A stretch of DNA of 64,000 bases from Ruegeria sp. PrR005 (GTDB lineage: Bacteria > Pseudomonadota > Alphaproteobacteria > Rhodobacterales > Rhodobacteraceae): positions 1 to 64,000 of the forward strand of contig NZ_JAAGOX010000055.1 in the NCBI RefSeq assembly GCF_010500245.1, in the 5' to 3' direction. The position numbers and the translations under genes are program-made. The notes under the pieces are model-generated. The model did not search any database, was not told the DNA's origin, and saw only the letters and a program-made list of their open reading frames with translations. Position 1 is the first letter of the stretch. Each line of letters opens with the position of its first letter. This document shows, piece after piece, positions 1 to 8,630 of the stretch.

Positions 1-27
1 TTCGGGCTTCGGTCGCTTGTTGGCCAT
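1..27 (-). CDS. Partial transposase OrfA, IS3-family-like (first 9 codons only)
   Basis: Only the codons for MANKRPKPE are visible. The motif is typical of the helix-turn-helix OrfA start of IS3-family transposases, which goes on with a conserved EEIV-KLRQ segment outside this window. With nine residues the family call rests on recognition of the start, supported by the good ribosome binding site and the broken gene next door. Confidence 0.5.
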
Positions 28-69
28 GTGTTTCCTACGTTTTCCTAAACATAGCGGAGGACCACTTCA
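1..69 (-). mobile_element. End of an IS3-family-like insertion sequence (continues off the left edge)
   Basis: On the minus strand an ATG at position 27 opens MANKRPKPE before the window ends. This matches the conserved start of OrfA transposases of the IS3 family (IS407/IS511-like groups), and a ribosome binding site (TAGGAAAC) lies just upstream. The stretch from 28 to about 69 is non-coding and begins, read on the minus strand, with TGAAGTGG; IS3-type elements start with TG. Directly after it, on the plus strand, homology to a serine recombinase begins in mid-domain. I infer that the IS end is near 69 and that the element interrupts the recombinase gene. The other end, the rest of OrfA/OrfB and any target duplication lie outside the window. 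Confidence 0.6.
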
Positions 70-1316
70 GTGGGGGAAGACCAGTTGTGCACTGGCAGTT
101 GCGTGCACTTTTGTCAGAAGCGGGCGGCAAGCTGGAAAGCCCGAGTTTGGAGTTCGGCGACGACTCCGACTCTGTTTTGCGAGAAAACATGCTGGCAACG
201 GTATCTCAGCACCAACGTCAGAAGAACCAGGAGCAAACCGTCAACCGTATGCGCGCACGTATGATGAACGGCTATTGGGTGTTCCACGCACCTGTCGGAT
301 TCAAGAGTGAAGTGGTGAAAGGGCATGGCAGGCTTTTGCTGCGTGACGAACCCGTTGCCAGCTACATCCAAGAAGCGCTCGAAGGTTTTGCCTCAGGCCG
401 ATTTGAAACCCAAGGTGAAGTGAAACGCTTTCTGGAAAGCTGTCCTGAGATTCCTAAAAATTTCCCAGACGGCACCATCCGATATGAAAAGGTGGCGCGG
501 ATCATGCGCCGTGTTCACTACGCGGGCTACATTGAGCGGCCAGAATGGGGCGTGGACCTGCGCAAGGGCCACCATGAGGGAATGGTATCGCTTGAGACTT
601 GGCAGGCGGTGCAGGAGCGCGTCAACGGCGCTACACGCGCCCCTGTGCGTAAAGATATCAATGCGGACTTCCCGTTGCGTGGCTTTGTCCTCTGCAATGA
701 TTGCGGCAACCCACTCACCGCCAATTGGTCAAAAAGCAAGACCGGCAAGAAACATCCGTACTACCTCTGCTTCACCAAGGGCTGCGAAAGCCACCGCAAG
801 TCGATCCGGCGCGACGTGCTGGAAGAGGCGTTCACCGACTACCTGCATGAGCTTCAGCCGTCTGAGACATTGCTGACCCTCACTAAGGCGATGTTCAAGA
901 ATGTCTGGGATCAACGGGCAGAGCAAGCCCAGGCCGGAATGGTGTCGCTAAAACGCGAAGTCACCAAGATTGAGAAACAAATCGACGGGCTGCTGCACCG
1001 CATTGTCGAGGCAAGCATGCCATCGGTCATCTCCGCCTATGAGAAACGCCTCGCGCGACTGGAGCAGGATAAGCTCGTTGCACAGGAAAAACTGGGCAAA
1101 ACAGCCGAACCTAGCCACAGCTTCGACCAATTGTTCGAACTCGCCTGCGCGTTTCTTGCAAGCCCTTGGAAACTCTGGGAATCAGGCCAACTCACCCTGC
1201 AAAGAACTGTCCTGAAACTGGCTTTTGCCGAGCGGATTACCTACTGCCGCAAAACAGGACTTCGAACCCCAGAAACCACCTTGCCGTTCAAGGTGTTAGG
1301 GGGGGCTGAGGGTTAG
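70..1316 (+). pseudogene. 5'-truncated large serine recombinase
   Basis: Site-specific DNA recombinase of the large serine type. The N-terminal catalytic resolvase domain, with its active serine, is missing. The frame opens with the end of that domain (AGGKLESPSLEFGDDSDS), then the recombinase domain (GYWVFHAPVGFK onward), a zinc ribbon with CNDCG and a later cysteine near CFTKGC, and a C-terminal coiled coil with the usual NPW-like ending (SPWKLWESG, LPFKVL). A GTG at 87 could start a 409-residue product, but homology continues upstream to about 75, where IS sequence begins, so this looks like IS disruption rather than a natural start. Without the catalytic serine it cannot recombine DNA. 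It stops 10 bases from the tRNA-Ser 3' end. Confidence 0.85.
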
Positions 1317-1326
1317 AAATGTTTGA

Positions 1327-1416
1327 TGGCGGACAGTGAGGGATTCGAACCCTCGAGACGGTTCCCCGCCTACACACTTTCCAGGCGTGCGCCTTCGACC
1401 ACTCGGCCAACTGTCC
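1327..1416 (-). tRNA. tRNA-Ser (anticodon GGA)
   Basis: The minus strand folds as a class II tRNA. The acceptor arm GGACAGT (1416-1410) pairs with ACTGTCC (1337-1331), followed by discriminator G and an encoded CCA (1329-1327). The anticodon stem CACGC/GTGTG holds loop CTGGAAA, giving anticodon GGA for UCC/UCU codons. There is a long variable arm and a GGTTCGAATCC T arm. Its 3' end faces the truncated recombinase, as expected if the tRNA 3' end served as an integration site. Confidence 0.97.
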
Positions 1417-1474
1417 GTGACGGGGTGTTTCGACTATCGCGCCAAGATTTGCAAGGGGGTTTTTCCCTTAATCT

Positions 1475-2197
1475 CTACCCGTTCAGATGCAGATAAACGC
1501 GGCGGTTCTGGCGGCCTTTCTTCTCGACCTTGCCCAAGCGGATGCGACCGATTTCACCGGTGCGGGCAACATGGGTGCCGCCGCAAGGTTGCAGATCAAC
1601 CTGCGCGTCCCCCTGCCCTATCCGCACCAGCCGCACCCGACCACTGCCGCGAGGCGGTGAGACCGACATGGTCTTGACCAGCGCCGGATTGGCGTCAAGT
1701 TCAGCATCGGTGATCCAGTCCTCGGTCACCGGCAGATCGCGGTCGATCAGTGCCTGCAACGCCTGTTCCAGGGCCGCCTTGTCATCGGGCGCCTCTGGCA
1801 TGTTGAAATCGAGGCGCCCCTTGTCCGCCGCGATGGCGCCGCCCGAAACCTCGAGCGGGATCACCACCGACAACAGATGCAGCGCAGTGTGGACCCGCAT
1901 ATGGGCAAAGCGGCGGTCCCAATCGAGATGCTGCGTCACCTCGGAGCCGACCGGTGGCAGCGTGGCGCCCTCGACAGGAACCAAGGCGATGGCCCCTTCA
2001 GTCACCTTGACCGTAGTCGCGACAACCATCTCTCCGCCATCCCAGCTTAGCCGCCCGCTGTCGCCGGGCTGGCCGCCGCCGGTAGCATAGAATAGTGACT
2101 GGTCCAGGATTACCCCGCCTTCGGCCGTGTATCCGGACACCCGGGCCGATGCTTGGCGGCGATAAGCGTCAAGCATGAAGAGAGGTTCAGTGGTCAT
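1475..2197 (-). CDS. alaX: Alanyl-tRNA editing protein, AlaX type
   Basis: Free-standing editing domain related to the C-terminal half of alanyl-tRNA synthetase. It hydrolyses mischarged tRNA-Ala (Ser- or Gly-tRNA-Ala) in the cytoplasm. The zinc site is complete: HTALH (H103, H107) and CGGTH (C205, H209). At 240 residues with a GGGQPGD motif near residue 40 it fits AlaX-M/L. I chose the ATG at 2197 because AAGGA lies about 8 bases upstream; an ATG at 2212 would add five residues. The start overlaps the end of the upstream mscS gene by 11 bases, so translation is probably coupled. Confidence 0.85.
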   Translation of the reverse strand: MTTEPLFMLDAYRRQASARVSGYTAEGGVILDQSLFYATGGGQPGDSGRLSWDGGEMVVATTVKVTEGAIALVPVEGATLPPVGSEVTQHLDWDRRFAHMRVHTALHLLSVVIPLEVSGGAIAADKGRLDFNMPEAPDDKAALEQALQALIDRDLPVTEDWITDAELDANPALVKTMSVSPPRGSGRVRLVRIGQGDAQVDLQPCGGTHVARTGEIGRIRLGKVEKKGRQNRRVYLHLNG

Positions 2198-4622
2198 CTT
2201 CTGTTCCTTCATTCATATCGGCTTCCGTCAGTGTGGCTGGTACCGTTGACGGCGAACTTTCAACCTCGGCTTCCGTCGCTGCCGCCGTCGTTGTCGCCGG
2301 AGCCCCTGTCAACGCCTCGGGATTGCGCAGCCAGACGTCACGCTGAGCAAAGGGAATCTCGATCCCCTCTTCCAGGAACCGCCGGTTGATCTCGTGGTTC
2401 ATGTCGGATTTCACCGACAGCACCCAGTTGACGTCCCGCAGGATGGCCCGAATCTCAAAGTCGAGCGAATCCGCGCCAAAGCCCTGAAACACTACATTGG
2501 GAGCGGGGTTGGCCAGCACCATCGGGTGCGCCTCGGCGATCTCACGCAGGATCGTCTCGACCCGGCGGGTATCGGTGCCATAGGCCACGCCCACCGGCAC
2601 GATCACGCGACCCACCGTATTGCCGCGGGTATAGTTTGTGACGCTGCCGCTGATCAGATCCGAATTTGGGATGATCACATCGGTCCGGTCAAAGGTCTCG
2701 ATCCGGGTGGAGCGCACCGAGATGTCGCGGACATAACCCATCTGCCCGTTCACGTCGATCCAGTCGCCCTTGGAGATCGGGCGCTCGATCAGCAGGATGA
2801 TGCCCGACACGAAATTCGACACGATGGTCTGAAGCCCAAAACCGATACCGACCGACAGCGCACCGGCAACGATGGCCAGCGACGACAGGTCGAACCCGGC
2901 CATGGTGATCGCCAACAGCGCGGCCAGGAAGATGCCGAGGTACCCAGTGCCGGCGACAATGGCATTCTGGCCGCCGGGGTCGAGCCGAGTCTTGGGCAGC
3001 AGCGAGTTGCGCAAGCCCCCCTGCAACAGCCGTGTCACCGTATACCCGATGGCAAAGACCAGCGCGAAGGTCAGGAAGTTCGACGGTGAAATGACCACGC
3101 CACCGATATCGAAGCCCATCATGATCCGCGACCAGATCTCGATCAGTTCCGCCTCGCGCGCGCCCCAGTAGAGCGCCAGCAGCGGCAGCGCCAGAATCGC
3201 CAGCAGAAAGCCGAGGATGACCGAAAAAAGCGAATCCCCCGCTTCGTCCCCCTTGCGGGTCAACCAGCCATAAACATTGGTCAAGAAGCGTTGGAGGATC
3301 ACCAGCACAGCGACCAACGCCAGCGTCTTGACCGCCGGATAGACCAGCGCTTCGGCCGCGTTGTTATAGCCGACCACCGCCAACAGTGGCGAGGCAATCC
3401 CCAGCAGATAGAGCGCGCGACGCAGGAAACCGACCATGCGGCTGAACCCTGCCCCGCTGCGCGCGGCCTCGCCCCCGTCCACGGTGCCGCCCTTGACCTG
3501 TGCCTGGGAGCGCACGCGTTGTAGCCGCAACAAAAGCAGCGCGGTCATCAGGATTATCGGAAAACCGGTGACGGCGCGCGTGGCCTCGGGAATGTTCTCG
3601 AGCCTTTCGAACAGCACGACGAGGTCGTGCAGCACCAGTGTCAGCGCCAGCATGTCGATGCACAGCCGCATCACCCGCACCTGGGACTGGCTCAGATACC
3701 GAAAGCCGGTATTGGCGTTGAACAGATAGACCTGCCGGCCGATCCAGTTGAAATACAGGATCGCCGCCGCCCAATAGGGTACCTGGTCCAGCAACATGGC
3801 GCCACGCAGGCCGGTGATATCCATCATCTCCACCGACTGGACAACGAACATGACCCCGATCCAGGGGATCGCGATTCTGAGCAGCGACACCACAAAGGAC
3901 CAGACACCTGTCCCCTCGCCGCCCAGCGAGCGCAGGAAATCGCCTATCCGTTCCGACCATCTGCGCCCTCGCGCCAGGAACACCAGCCCCACCAAGCTCA
4001 GCAGTAGGATGCCGGGGCCGTTGGTCTTGAGCCGTTCGCGGACCACGTCCGAGCGCATGTTGAACGCGACCTCGTTGGCCAGCGCCGTGATCGCCTGTTT
4101 GATATCCTTCCACGCATCGGGCCAGTACTCGGGATTCAGCGGTGACGGCCCGCGCTTGAGCAATTCCTTGGTGTCGCGTGACCGCACGATCCTGTCGATC
4201 TCGTTGATCAGACCATTGGCGCGGCTATAGGCCTCTTCCGAGATGATGCGCGGCACCGTCAACTTGGCCAGTTGATCGTTCAGATGGATGCGCAGCCGGG
4301 CGATATCCTCGGCCTCGGTCTCTCCATCGGCCGGTTTTGGTCCAAGCGCCGCAATCTGCGCCTCCAGCGTCTTGATCCGGTCCGAGTTCTCGCCCCGTAC
4401 ACGGTTGAAGGTATCCCGGTAAGTCCTGACCTCGGCTCGCAATTGCTCGAAAGCCGCCTGCGAAGCACGGTTCGCCTTGATGACCTCTTCAGCCCGGTCT
4501 GCCGTGCTTACCCAACGTTCGTAATAGGCACGGCTCTCATCGGTCAGCTGGGCCGAAAGAGCGGTAGCTGTCAGCAGCAGAAACGCGGTCAACAGCAACC
4601 GCAACACCCGGCCCATCATCAT
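2187..4622 (-). CDS. Large MscS-family mechanosensitive channel with DUF3772-type periplasmic domain
   Basis: Inner-membrane channel of the MscK/YbdG-like class that releases solutes on membrane tension. The 811-residue product has a signal peptide (1-24, ending TALSA), a coiled-coil periplasmic region (about 25-190) of DUF3772 type, roughly ten membrane segments, then the MscS core. The core shows the pore helix (ALSVGIGFGLQTIVSNFVSG) and the beta domain (GDWIDVNGQMGYV), followed by the alpha/beta vestibule and a disordered acidic tail. The start is one of three adjacent ATG codons. Only one base separates it from the cysK stop, so cysK-mscS-alaX look co-transcribed. It is unrelated in placement to the second large MscS at 54.5 kb. 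Confidence 0.88.
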   Translation of the reverse strand: MMMGRVLRLLLTAFLLLTATALSAQLTDESRAYYERWVSTADRAEEVIKANRASQAAFEQLRAEVRTYRDTFNRVRGENSDRIKTLEAQIAALGPKPADGETEAEDIARLRIHLNDQLAKLTVPRIISEEAYSRANGLINEIDRIVRSRDTKELLKRGPSPLNPEYWPDAWKDIKQAITALANEVAFNMRSDVVRERLKTNGPGILLLSLVGLVFLARGRRWSERIGDFLRSLGGEGTGVWSFVVSLLRIAIPWIGVMFVVQSVEMMDITGLRGAMLLDQVPYWAAAILYFNWIGRQVYLFNANTGFRYLSQSQVRVMRLCIDMLALTLVLHDLVVLFERLENIPEATRAVTGFPIILMTALLLLRLQRVRSQAQVKGGTVDGGEAARSGAGFSRMVGFLRRALYLLGIASPLLAVVGYNNAAEALVYPAVKTLALVAVLVILQRFLTNVYGWLTRKGDEAGDSLFSVILGFLLAILALPLLALYWGAREAELIEIWSRIMMGFDIGGVVISPSNFLTFALVFAIGYTVTRLLQGGLRNSLLPKTRLDPGGQNAIVAGTGYLGIFLAALLAITMAGFDLSSLAIVAGALSVGIGFGLQTIVSNFVSGIILLIERPISKGDWIDVNGQMGYVRDISVRSTRIETFDRTDVIIPNSDLISGSVTNYTRGNTVGRVIVPVGVAYGTDTRRVETILREIAEAHPMVLANPAPNVVFQGFGADSLDFEIRAILRDVNWVLSVKSDMNHEINRRFLEEGIEIPFAQRDVWLRNPEALTGAPATTTAAATEAEVESSPSTVPATLTEADMNEGTEDDH

Positions 4623-4623
4623 G

Positions 4624-5658
4624 TCAGACGTCCTCGAACACGCCGGGAATCGAACTGGGCGCGCGCGTCATCCAGTCGGGCACGGGCAGGTTCTTTTCCC
4701 GCAGGAAATCCGGGTTGAACAGTTTGGACTGATAACGGGTGCCATAGTCGCAGAGCATGGTGACAATGGTATGCCCCGGCCCCATCTCACGCGCCATGCG
4801 CACGGCCCCTGCGATATTGATCGCGGTCGAGCCCCCCATCACCAGCCCTTCTTGCCGCAGCAGGTCAAAGATATAGGGCAGCGCCTCGGCATCGGGCACC
4901 TGGCAGGCGAAATCCGGTTTGAAGCCTTCGAGGTTCTTGGTGATGCGGACCTGGCCGATGCCTTCGGTGATCGAGCCACCCTCCATCGCCAGTTCGCCCG
5001 TGGTGTAAAAACTGTAAAGAGCAGCCCCCATCGGGTCTGCCAAACCGATCTTCACGCCTTTCGGCTGAAGCGCTTCGGCGACGCCTGCCAGTGTTCCCCC
5101 CGAACCTACGGCACAGATGAACCCGTCGACCTTGCCGCCGGTCTGCTCCCAGATCTCGGGACCGGTGGTTTCAACATGGGCCTGTTTGTTGGCAATGTTG
5201 TCGAACTGGTTCGCCCAGACGGCTCCATTGGGCAGCGACTTGTTCAGCTCCTCCGCCAGGCGGCGCGAATAGTGAACGAAGTTGTTGGGATTGCGATACG
5301 GTGCGGCCGGAACCTGCACCAGTTCCGCACCTGCGAGGCGCAACATATCCTTTTTTTCCTCGGATTGCGTCTCGGGGATAACGATGACCGTCTTGAACCC
5401 CATCGAGGCGCCGACCAGCGCCAGTCCGATACCGGTGTTCCCGGCAGTACCTTCAACGATCGTGCCACCCGGTTTAAGTTCGCCACGAGCGATTGCATCC
5501 TTGATGATAAAGAGCGCGGCGCGGTCCTTGACCGACTGGCCGGGATTCATGAACTCCGCCTTGCCCAGTATCTCGCATCCTGTCATTTCACTGACACGGC
5601 GCAGCCGGATCAGCGGTGTGTGTCCTACGGCGTCAGCCAGATCGCGTGCAATGCGCAT
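4624..5658 (-). CDS. cysK: Cysteine synthase A (O-acetylserine sulfhydrylase)
   Basis: PLP enzyme making cysteine from O-acetylserine and sulfide in the cytoplasm. The PLP lysine is K44 in NPGQSVKDRAAL, the substrate loop is TAGNTGIG, and GSGGT binds phosphate. Length 344 matches the CysK/CBS fold II family; it is slightly long at the C terminus. The start ATG follows GAGGA. It lies directly after trgA and trgB, and in Rhodobacter sphaeroides the trgAB-cysK locus confers tellurite resistance, which suggests a thiol role here beyond biosynthesis. A cystathionine beta-synthase function is less likely because no CBS domain is present. Confidence 0.9.
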   Translation of the reverse strand: MRIARDLADAVGHTPLIRLRRVSEMTGCEILGKAEFMNPGQSVKDRAALFIIKDAIARGELKPGGTIVEGTAGNTGIGLALVGASMGFKTVIVIPETQSEEKKDMLRLAGAELVQVPAAPYRNPNNFVHYSRRLAEELNKSLPNGAVWANQFDNIANKQAHVETTGPEIWEQTGGKVDGFICAVGSGGTLAGVAEALQPKGVKIGLADPMGAALYSFYTTGELAMEGGSITEGIGQVRITKNLEGFKPDFACQVPDAEALPYIFDLLRQEGLVMGGSTAINIAGAVRMAREMGPGHTIVTMLCDYGTRYQSKLFNPDFLREKNLPVPDWMTRAPSSIPGVFEDV

Positions 5659-5740
5659 TGAGTCCTCGCAAGGTTATCTTGTTTAATTTGATGTAGCCCT
5701 GCGAGGTCTCAACCTCAAGCAAGGATCCCCAAAGCATCCA

Positions 5741-6856
5741 TTACTGCCGAAGTCTGTCACGATGCCTTGCCAACCAGTTGGCGAGCGAAACAAGGGGAAG
5801 CGACTTGATCTGCTGGCGGTCCGTCAGGTCCAACAACGTTTCGAAACTGAGAATTCGGCTGCGGATGTCCTCTCCTTCGCTGTCCAGACCGCCGGAGTCG
5901 GTTTCAGACAGAAGGTCGGCGATCGCAACAAACAGGTGAACGAACTCCGAAGACGACCCGGACGACGAATACGCCTGTCCCGCTGGTTCCAGCCGCCGCG
6001 CCGTCAGATGCGCCTCTTCCAACAGTTCGCGATGGGCCGCTTGTTCGGGCGTTTCGCCGGGATCTATCATTCCCGCGACCGCCTCCCATACCCAAGGTGC
6101 GGGATCTCCGATCATGAACACTGGCGCGCGAAACTGCTCTACGAGCAAGACCCGATCCCGTATCGGGTCATAAGGGAGAACAACGGCCGCCTGGCCTGTC
6201 ATCAGCGCTGCTCGGTTGAGGCTGTCGCTCATGGTGCCGTCATAGCGGCGATGGCGCAGATCCATATCATCCATGGCAAAATAGTTGAGATAGCCGCGAT
6301 TATGCTTCTCAACGACGACATCGCGGGTCACGTCGTGCTGCGGATCGGGTGTACGGGCCGCGGCCGCAATCCGTCCGGCAGCTCTGACGCGGATTGCGCG
6401 AAAATTTTTGGCGATCTCTGTCGGGCCGAGACGATCGTAGAACGCCATCACTTCGGTCGCGGCATGCAGGGTCATTTCCCCCCACGCCAGCGCCCAATCA
6501 TCAAGGCTCCAAACATCGCCGGGTGTCCACGCCCCGTCCCGGGGGAAGAAAACCTGCGCTTCTGCTGTTTGCGCATCCGAGACGCGCAATGTCATCGGCC
6601 GCAGATCGTAGTCAAACCCGCCTTCGTAATAGTCGAGACGTTCAATCTGGCGCGCGGTCAAACCGCGAACCAGCACGCCGCTTGCGGATTGCCCTGGCGC
6701 GGGCGCAACCATCGGGAAGGGCTGCCCCTGAACGCCGTAAACCTGATGATCCGGCAACTGCGCCGAAACCATGTTCAGGGAAACGCCCGGTTCACACAGG
6801 ACCAGTTCAAGAAGCGGTCGAAACCGCAGGGTGCCGTAAAAGAAAAGATTGGTCAC
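5741..6856 (-). CDS. trgB: TrgB-like fusion: gamma-glutamylcyclotransferase-like domain plus Nudix hydrolase
   Basis: Two-domain cytoplasmic protein of 371 residues. The N terminus (FFYGTLR, residues 5-11, to about 135) has the AIG2/GGCT fold. The C-terminal half (about 200-365) is a Nudix hydrolase with a full box, GMIDPGETPEQAAHRELLEEA (262-282; consensus G-x5-E-x7-RE-x2-EE). The second half resembles ADP-ribose pyrophosphatases. The gene order trgA-trgB-cysK is that of the R. sphaeroides tellurite resistance locus, from which I take the symbol; the substrate is not shown by sequence. It starts with GTG and has a weak ribosome binding site, so expression may depend on coupling to trgA 30 bases upstream. 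Confidence 0.82.
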   Translation of the reverse strand: MTNLFFYGTLRFRPLLELVLCEPGVSLNMVSAQLPDHQVYGVQGQPFPMVAPAPGQSASGVLVRGLTARQIERLDYYEGGFDYDLRPMTLRVSDAQTAEAQVFFPRDGAWTPGDVWSLDDWALAWGEMTLHAATEVMAFYDRLGPTEIAKNFRAIRVRAAGRIAAAARTPDPQHDVTRDVVVEKHNRGYLNYFAMDDMDLRHRRYDGTMSDSLNRAALMTGQAAVVLPYDPIRDRVLLVEQFRAPVFMIGDPAPWVWEAVAGMIDPGETPEQAAHRELLEEAHLTARRLEPAGQAYSSSGSSSEFVHLFVAIADLLSETDSGGLDSEGEDIRSRILSFETLLDLTDRQQIKSLPLVSLANWLARHRDRLRQ

Positions 6857-6886
6857 TGCCGGTAAGTATCCGTCGCAAAGGGGAAT

Positions 6887-7327
6887 CTAACGCCATCTCC
6901 GCCAGGCGTTTTCGGTGGCAAGACCGGATATCACCGCCCCAACGAGCAATGTCGAGATGATATTTGTCGCGATCAGGACAGCGCCGAAATCGACACTCTT
7001 CTCGAAAATCGCCAGCACCGCTTCGAAAGGGCCACCATAGCGGTTTCGCATCGCCAACCGGAACATCTCGTAACAACCCTGCACGAACAGCCCCCAGAAG
7101 ACGAGCGCCGCCACACCGGTCAGCCCATTGGTGATAGCTGCTGACAGCCCCCTGCCCGCCCTTGGTCCCATGACAAACCAGCCGCAAAGAATACCCAGAC
7201 CGACATTGACGAGGTTGAAGTAGCCAAAGTCGGTTCCTTCCGGCATGCGCGGCTTGATCAGTTCTGACACCAGATATCCAAGAATGCCCAGGCAAAGGGC
7301 GGCGACGAGACGGGCTGCGGTGGGCAT
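6887..7327 (-). CDS. trgA: TrgA family membrane protein (tellurite resistance)
   Basis: A 146-residue integral membrane protein with four predicted helices (about 5-20, 38-55, 68-90 and 112-135) and a short cytoplasmic tail ending ENAWRRWR. It matches the TrgA family, known from the trgAB locus that contributes to tellurite resistance in Rhodobacter sphaeroides; its biochemical role is unknown. It begins 12 bases after cfa and is followed by trgB after 30 bases, so all appear to share one transcript. The ribosome binding site is poor. Confidence 0.8.
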   Translation of the reverse strand: MPTAARLVAALCLGILGYLVSELIKPRMPEGTDFGYFNLVNVGLGILCGWFVMGPRAGRGLSAAITNGLTGVAALVFWGLFVQGCYEMFRLAMRNRYGGPFEAVLAIFEKSVDFGAVLIATNIISTLLVGAVISGLATENAWRRWR

Positions 7328-7339
7328 GGACAGGTGAAC

Positions 7340-8554
7340 TCAGCTTTTTTGTGGTCTTGCCACTGTTACCTGTGTCACATCGCAGGTACCCGAGTCAAAG
7401 GCCGCGCCGCAGGAGGTCAGATAGAAATTCCACATGCGGCGGAACCGATCGTCGAAACCCAATTCTGCGATATGGTCCCATTTCTCGTTGAACGTCTCGT
7501 ACCAGCGCCTGAGTGTCAGGTCGTAACTCTTGCCGAACTCCTTGGAATTCACGAACTCCAGCCCCGCGCGCGCGAATTGCTCTCTCAGGATCTTGGGGGC
7601 AGGCAGCATACCGCCCGGAAAAATGTACTTCTGTATGAAGTCCACGCCGTTGCGGTATACTTCCCACCTTTTGTCCACCACGGTGATGATCTGCAACGTA
7701 GCACGCGCGCCCGGCTTCAACCTGTCGCGCACAGTGTTGAAATAGGTCGGCCAGTATCTTTCGCCAACTGCCTCGAACATCTCGATCGAAGCGATACCAT
7801 CATAGCTGCCGCGCTCGTCCCGATAGTCTTGCAGCTTGAAATCAACAAGGTCGGAAAGCCCCGCTTTCTCAATCCTTTCCCGAGCGAACTTCAACTGCTC
7901 CTTGCTGATGGTAAGGCCGGTAACCCGCAGGCCCCTTTCCTTTGCAGCATATTCTGCAAATCCGCCCCAGCCGCATCCGATCTCCAGGACATGATCGCCC
8001 GGCTTGGCTCCCATCTCGTCGATCAGACTGGCGTATTTGGCGGTCTGCGCTTTTTCCAGACTCTCTTGCCCGGTTTCAAACAATGCGCTGGAATAGGTCA
8101 TGGTCTCATCCAGCCAGAGCGCATAGAAATCGTTACCCAGATCGTAATGATAAGAAATGTTCTTCTTGGCTTGTTCCTTGTGATTTCGTTGGAGCCAGAA
8201 CCGCAACCGCTCATAGGCCCGCGCCAGAAACTGTCCGGGAAAACCGTCATACACGGTTTCGTCACCCTGATGCACAAGGTCCATAAATGCCCGAAGATCC
8301 GGCGTGCTCCAATCCTCTTCAAGGTAGGCGTCACAAAAGCCCAGCTCGCCCTCGCGGATCAGGCGGGCGAAAACATCCGGGTCGTGTATATCGACCTGTG
8401 CCACGGGACCGGGCTTCGGTCCCTCGGAACGGAAGATGCGTCCGTCGGGCAAGGCAATATCAAGGCGGCCCGCCTCCATCTTGCCCAACATCTTCATGAC
8501 TTGCGGAAAATACCGCGGCAGGTTCTCCTGACCGTCTGTCGATGTCAAAATCAT
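7340..8554 (-). CDS. cfa: Cyclopropane-fatty-acyl-phospholipid synthase family methyltransferase
   Basis: Transfers a methylene group from S-adenosylmethionine to unsaturated acyl chains of membrane phospholipids. The AdoMet motif is LEIGCGWGGFAEYA, and the family hallmarks YHYDLGNDFY, MTYSSALF and EMFEAVGERYW are all present. I chose ATG 8554 (404 residues) because GGGGAGAAGC sits six bases upstream; an in-frame TTG at 8581 is less likely. It lies 50 bases after phrB and 12 before trgA. In Rhodobacter, cfa and phr genes belong to the singlet-oxygen sigma-E regulon, which fits this pairing. Confidence 0.92.
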   Translation of the reverse strand: MILTSTDGQENLPRYFPQVMKMLGKMEAGRLDIALPDGRIFRSEGPKPGPVAQVDIHDPDVFARLIREGELGFCDAYLEEDWSTPDLRAFMDLVHQGDETVYDGFPGQFLARAYERLRFWLQRNHKEQAKKNISYHYDLGNDFYALWLDETMTYSSALFETGQESLEKAQTAKYASLIDEMGAKPGDHVLEIGCGWGGFAEYAAKERGLRVTGLTISKEQLKFARERIEKAGLSDLVDFKLQDYRDERGSYDGIASIEMFEAVGERYWPTYFNTVRDRLKPGARATLQIITVVDKRWEVYRNGVDFIQKYIFPGGMLPAPKILREQFARAGLEFVNSKEFGKSYDLTLRRWYETFNEKWDHIAELGFDDRFRRMWNFYLTSCGAAFDSGTCDVTQVTVARPQKS

Positions 8555-8592
8555 CCGCTTCTCCCCATTGCGGTTTGCCAAACAGGCTAATT

Positions 8593-8630
8593 CGAGACCT
8601 GAATTCAGGCAAGTTTTGCGTCAGGTCTCG
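8593..8630. repeat. Inverted repeat across the phrB stop codon
   Basis: CGAGACCTGA (8593-8602) and TCAGGTCTCG (8621-8630) are perfect 10-base arms, and CCTGAATTCAGG (8598-8609) is a nested palindrome. The structure spans the phrB stop (8605) and lies about 40 bases upstream of the cfa start. There is no U tract, so it is more likely an mRNA-stabilising or processing hairpin than a terminator. Confidence 0.6.
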
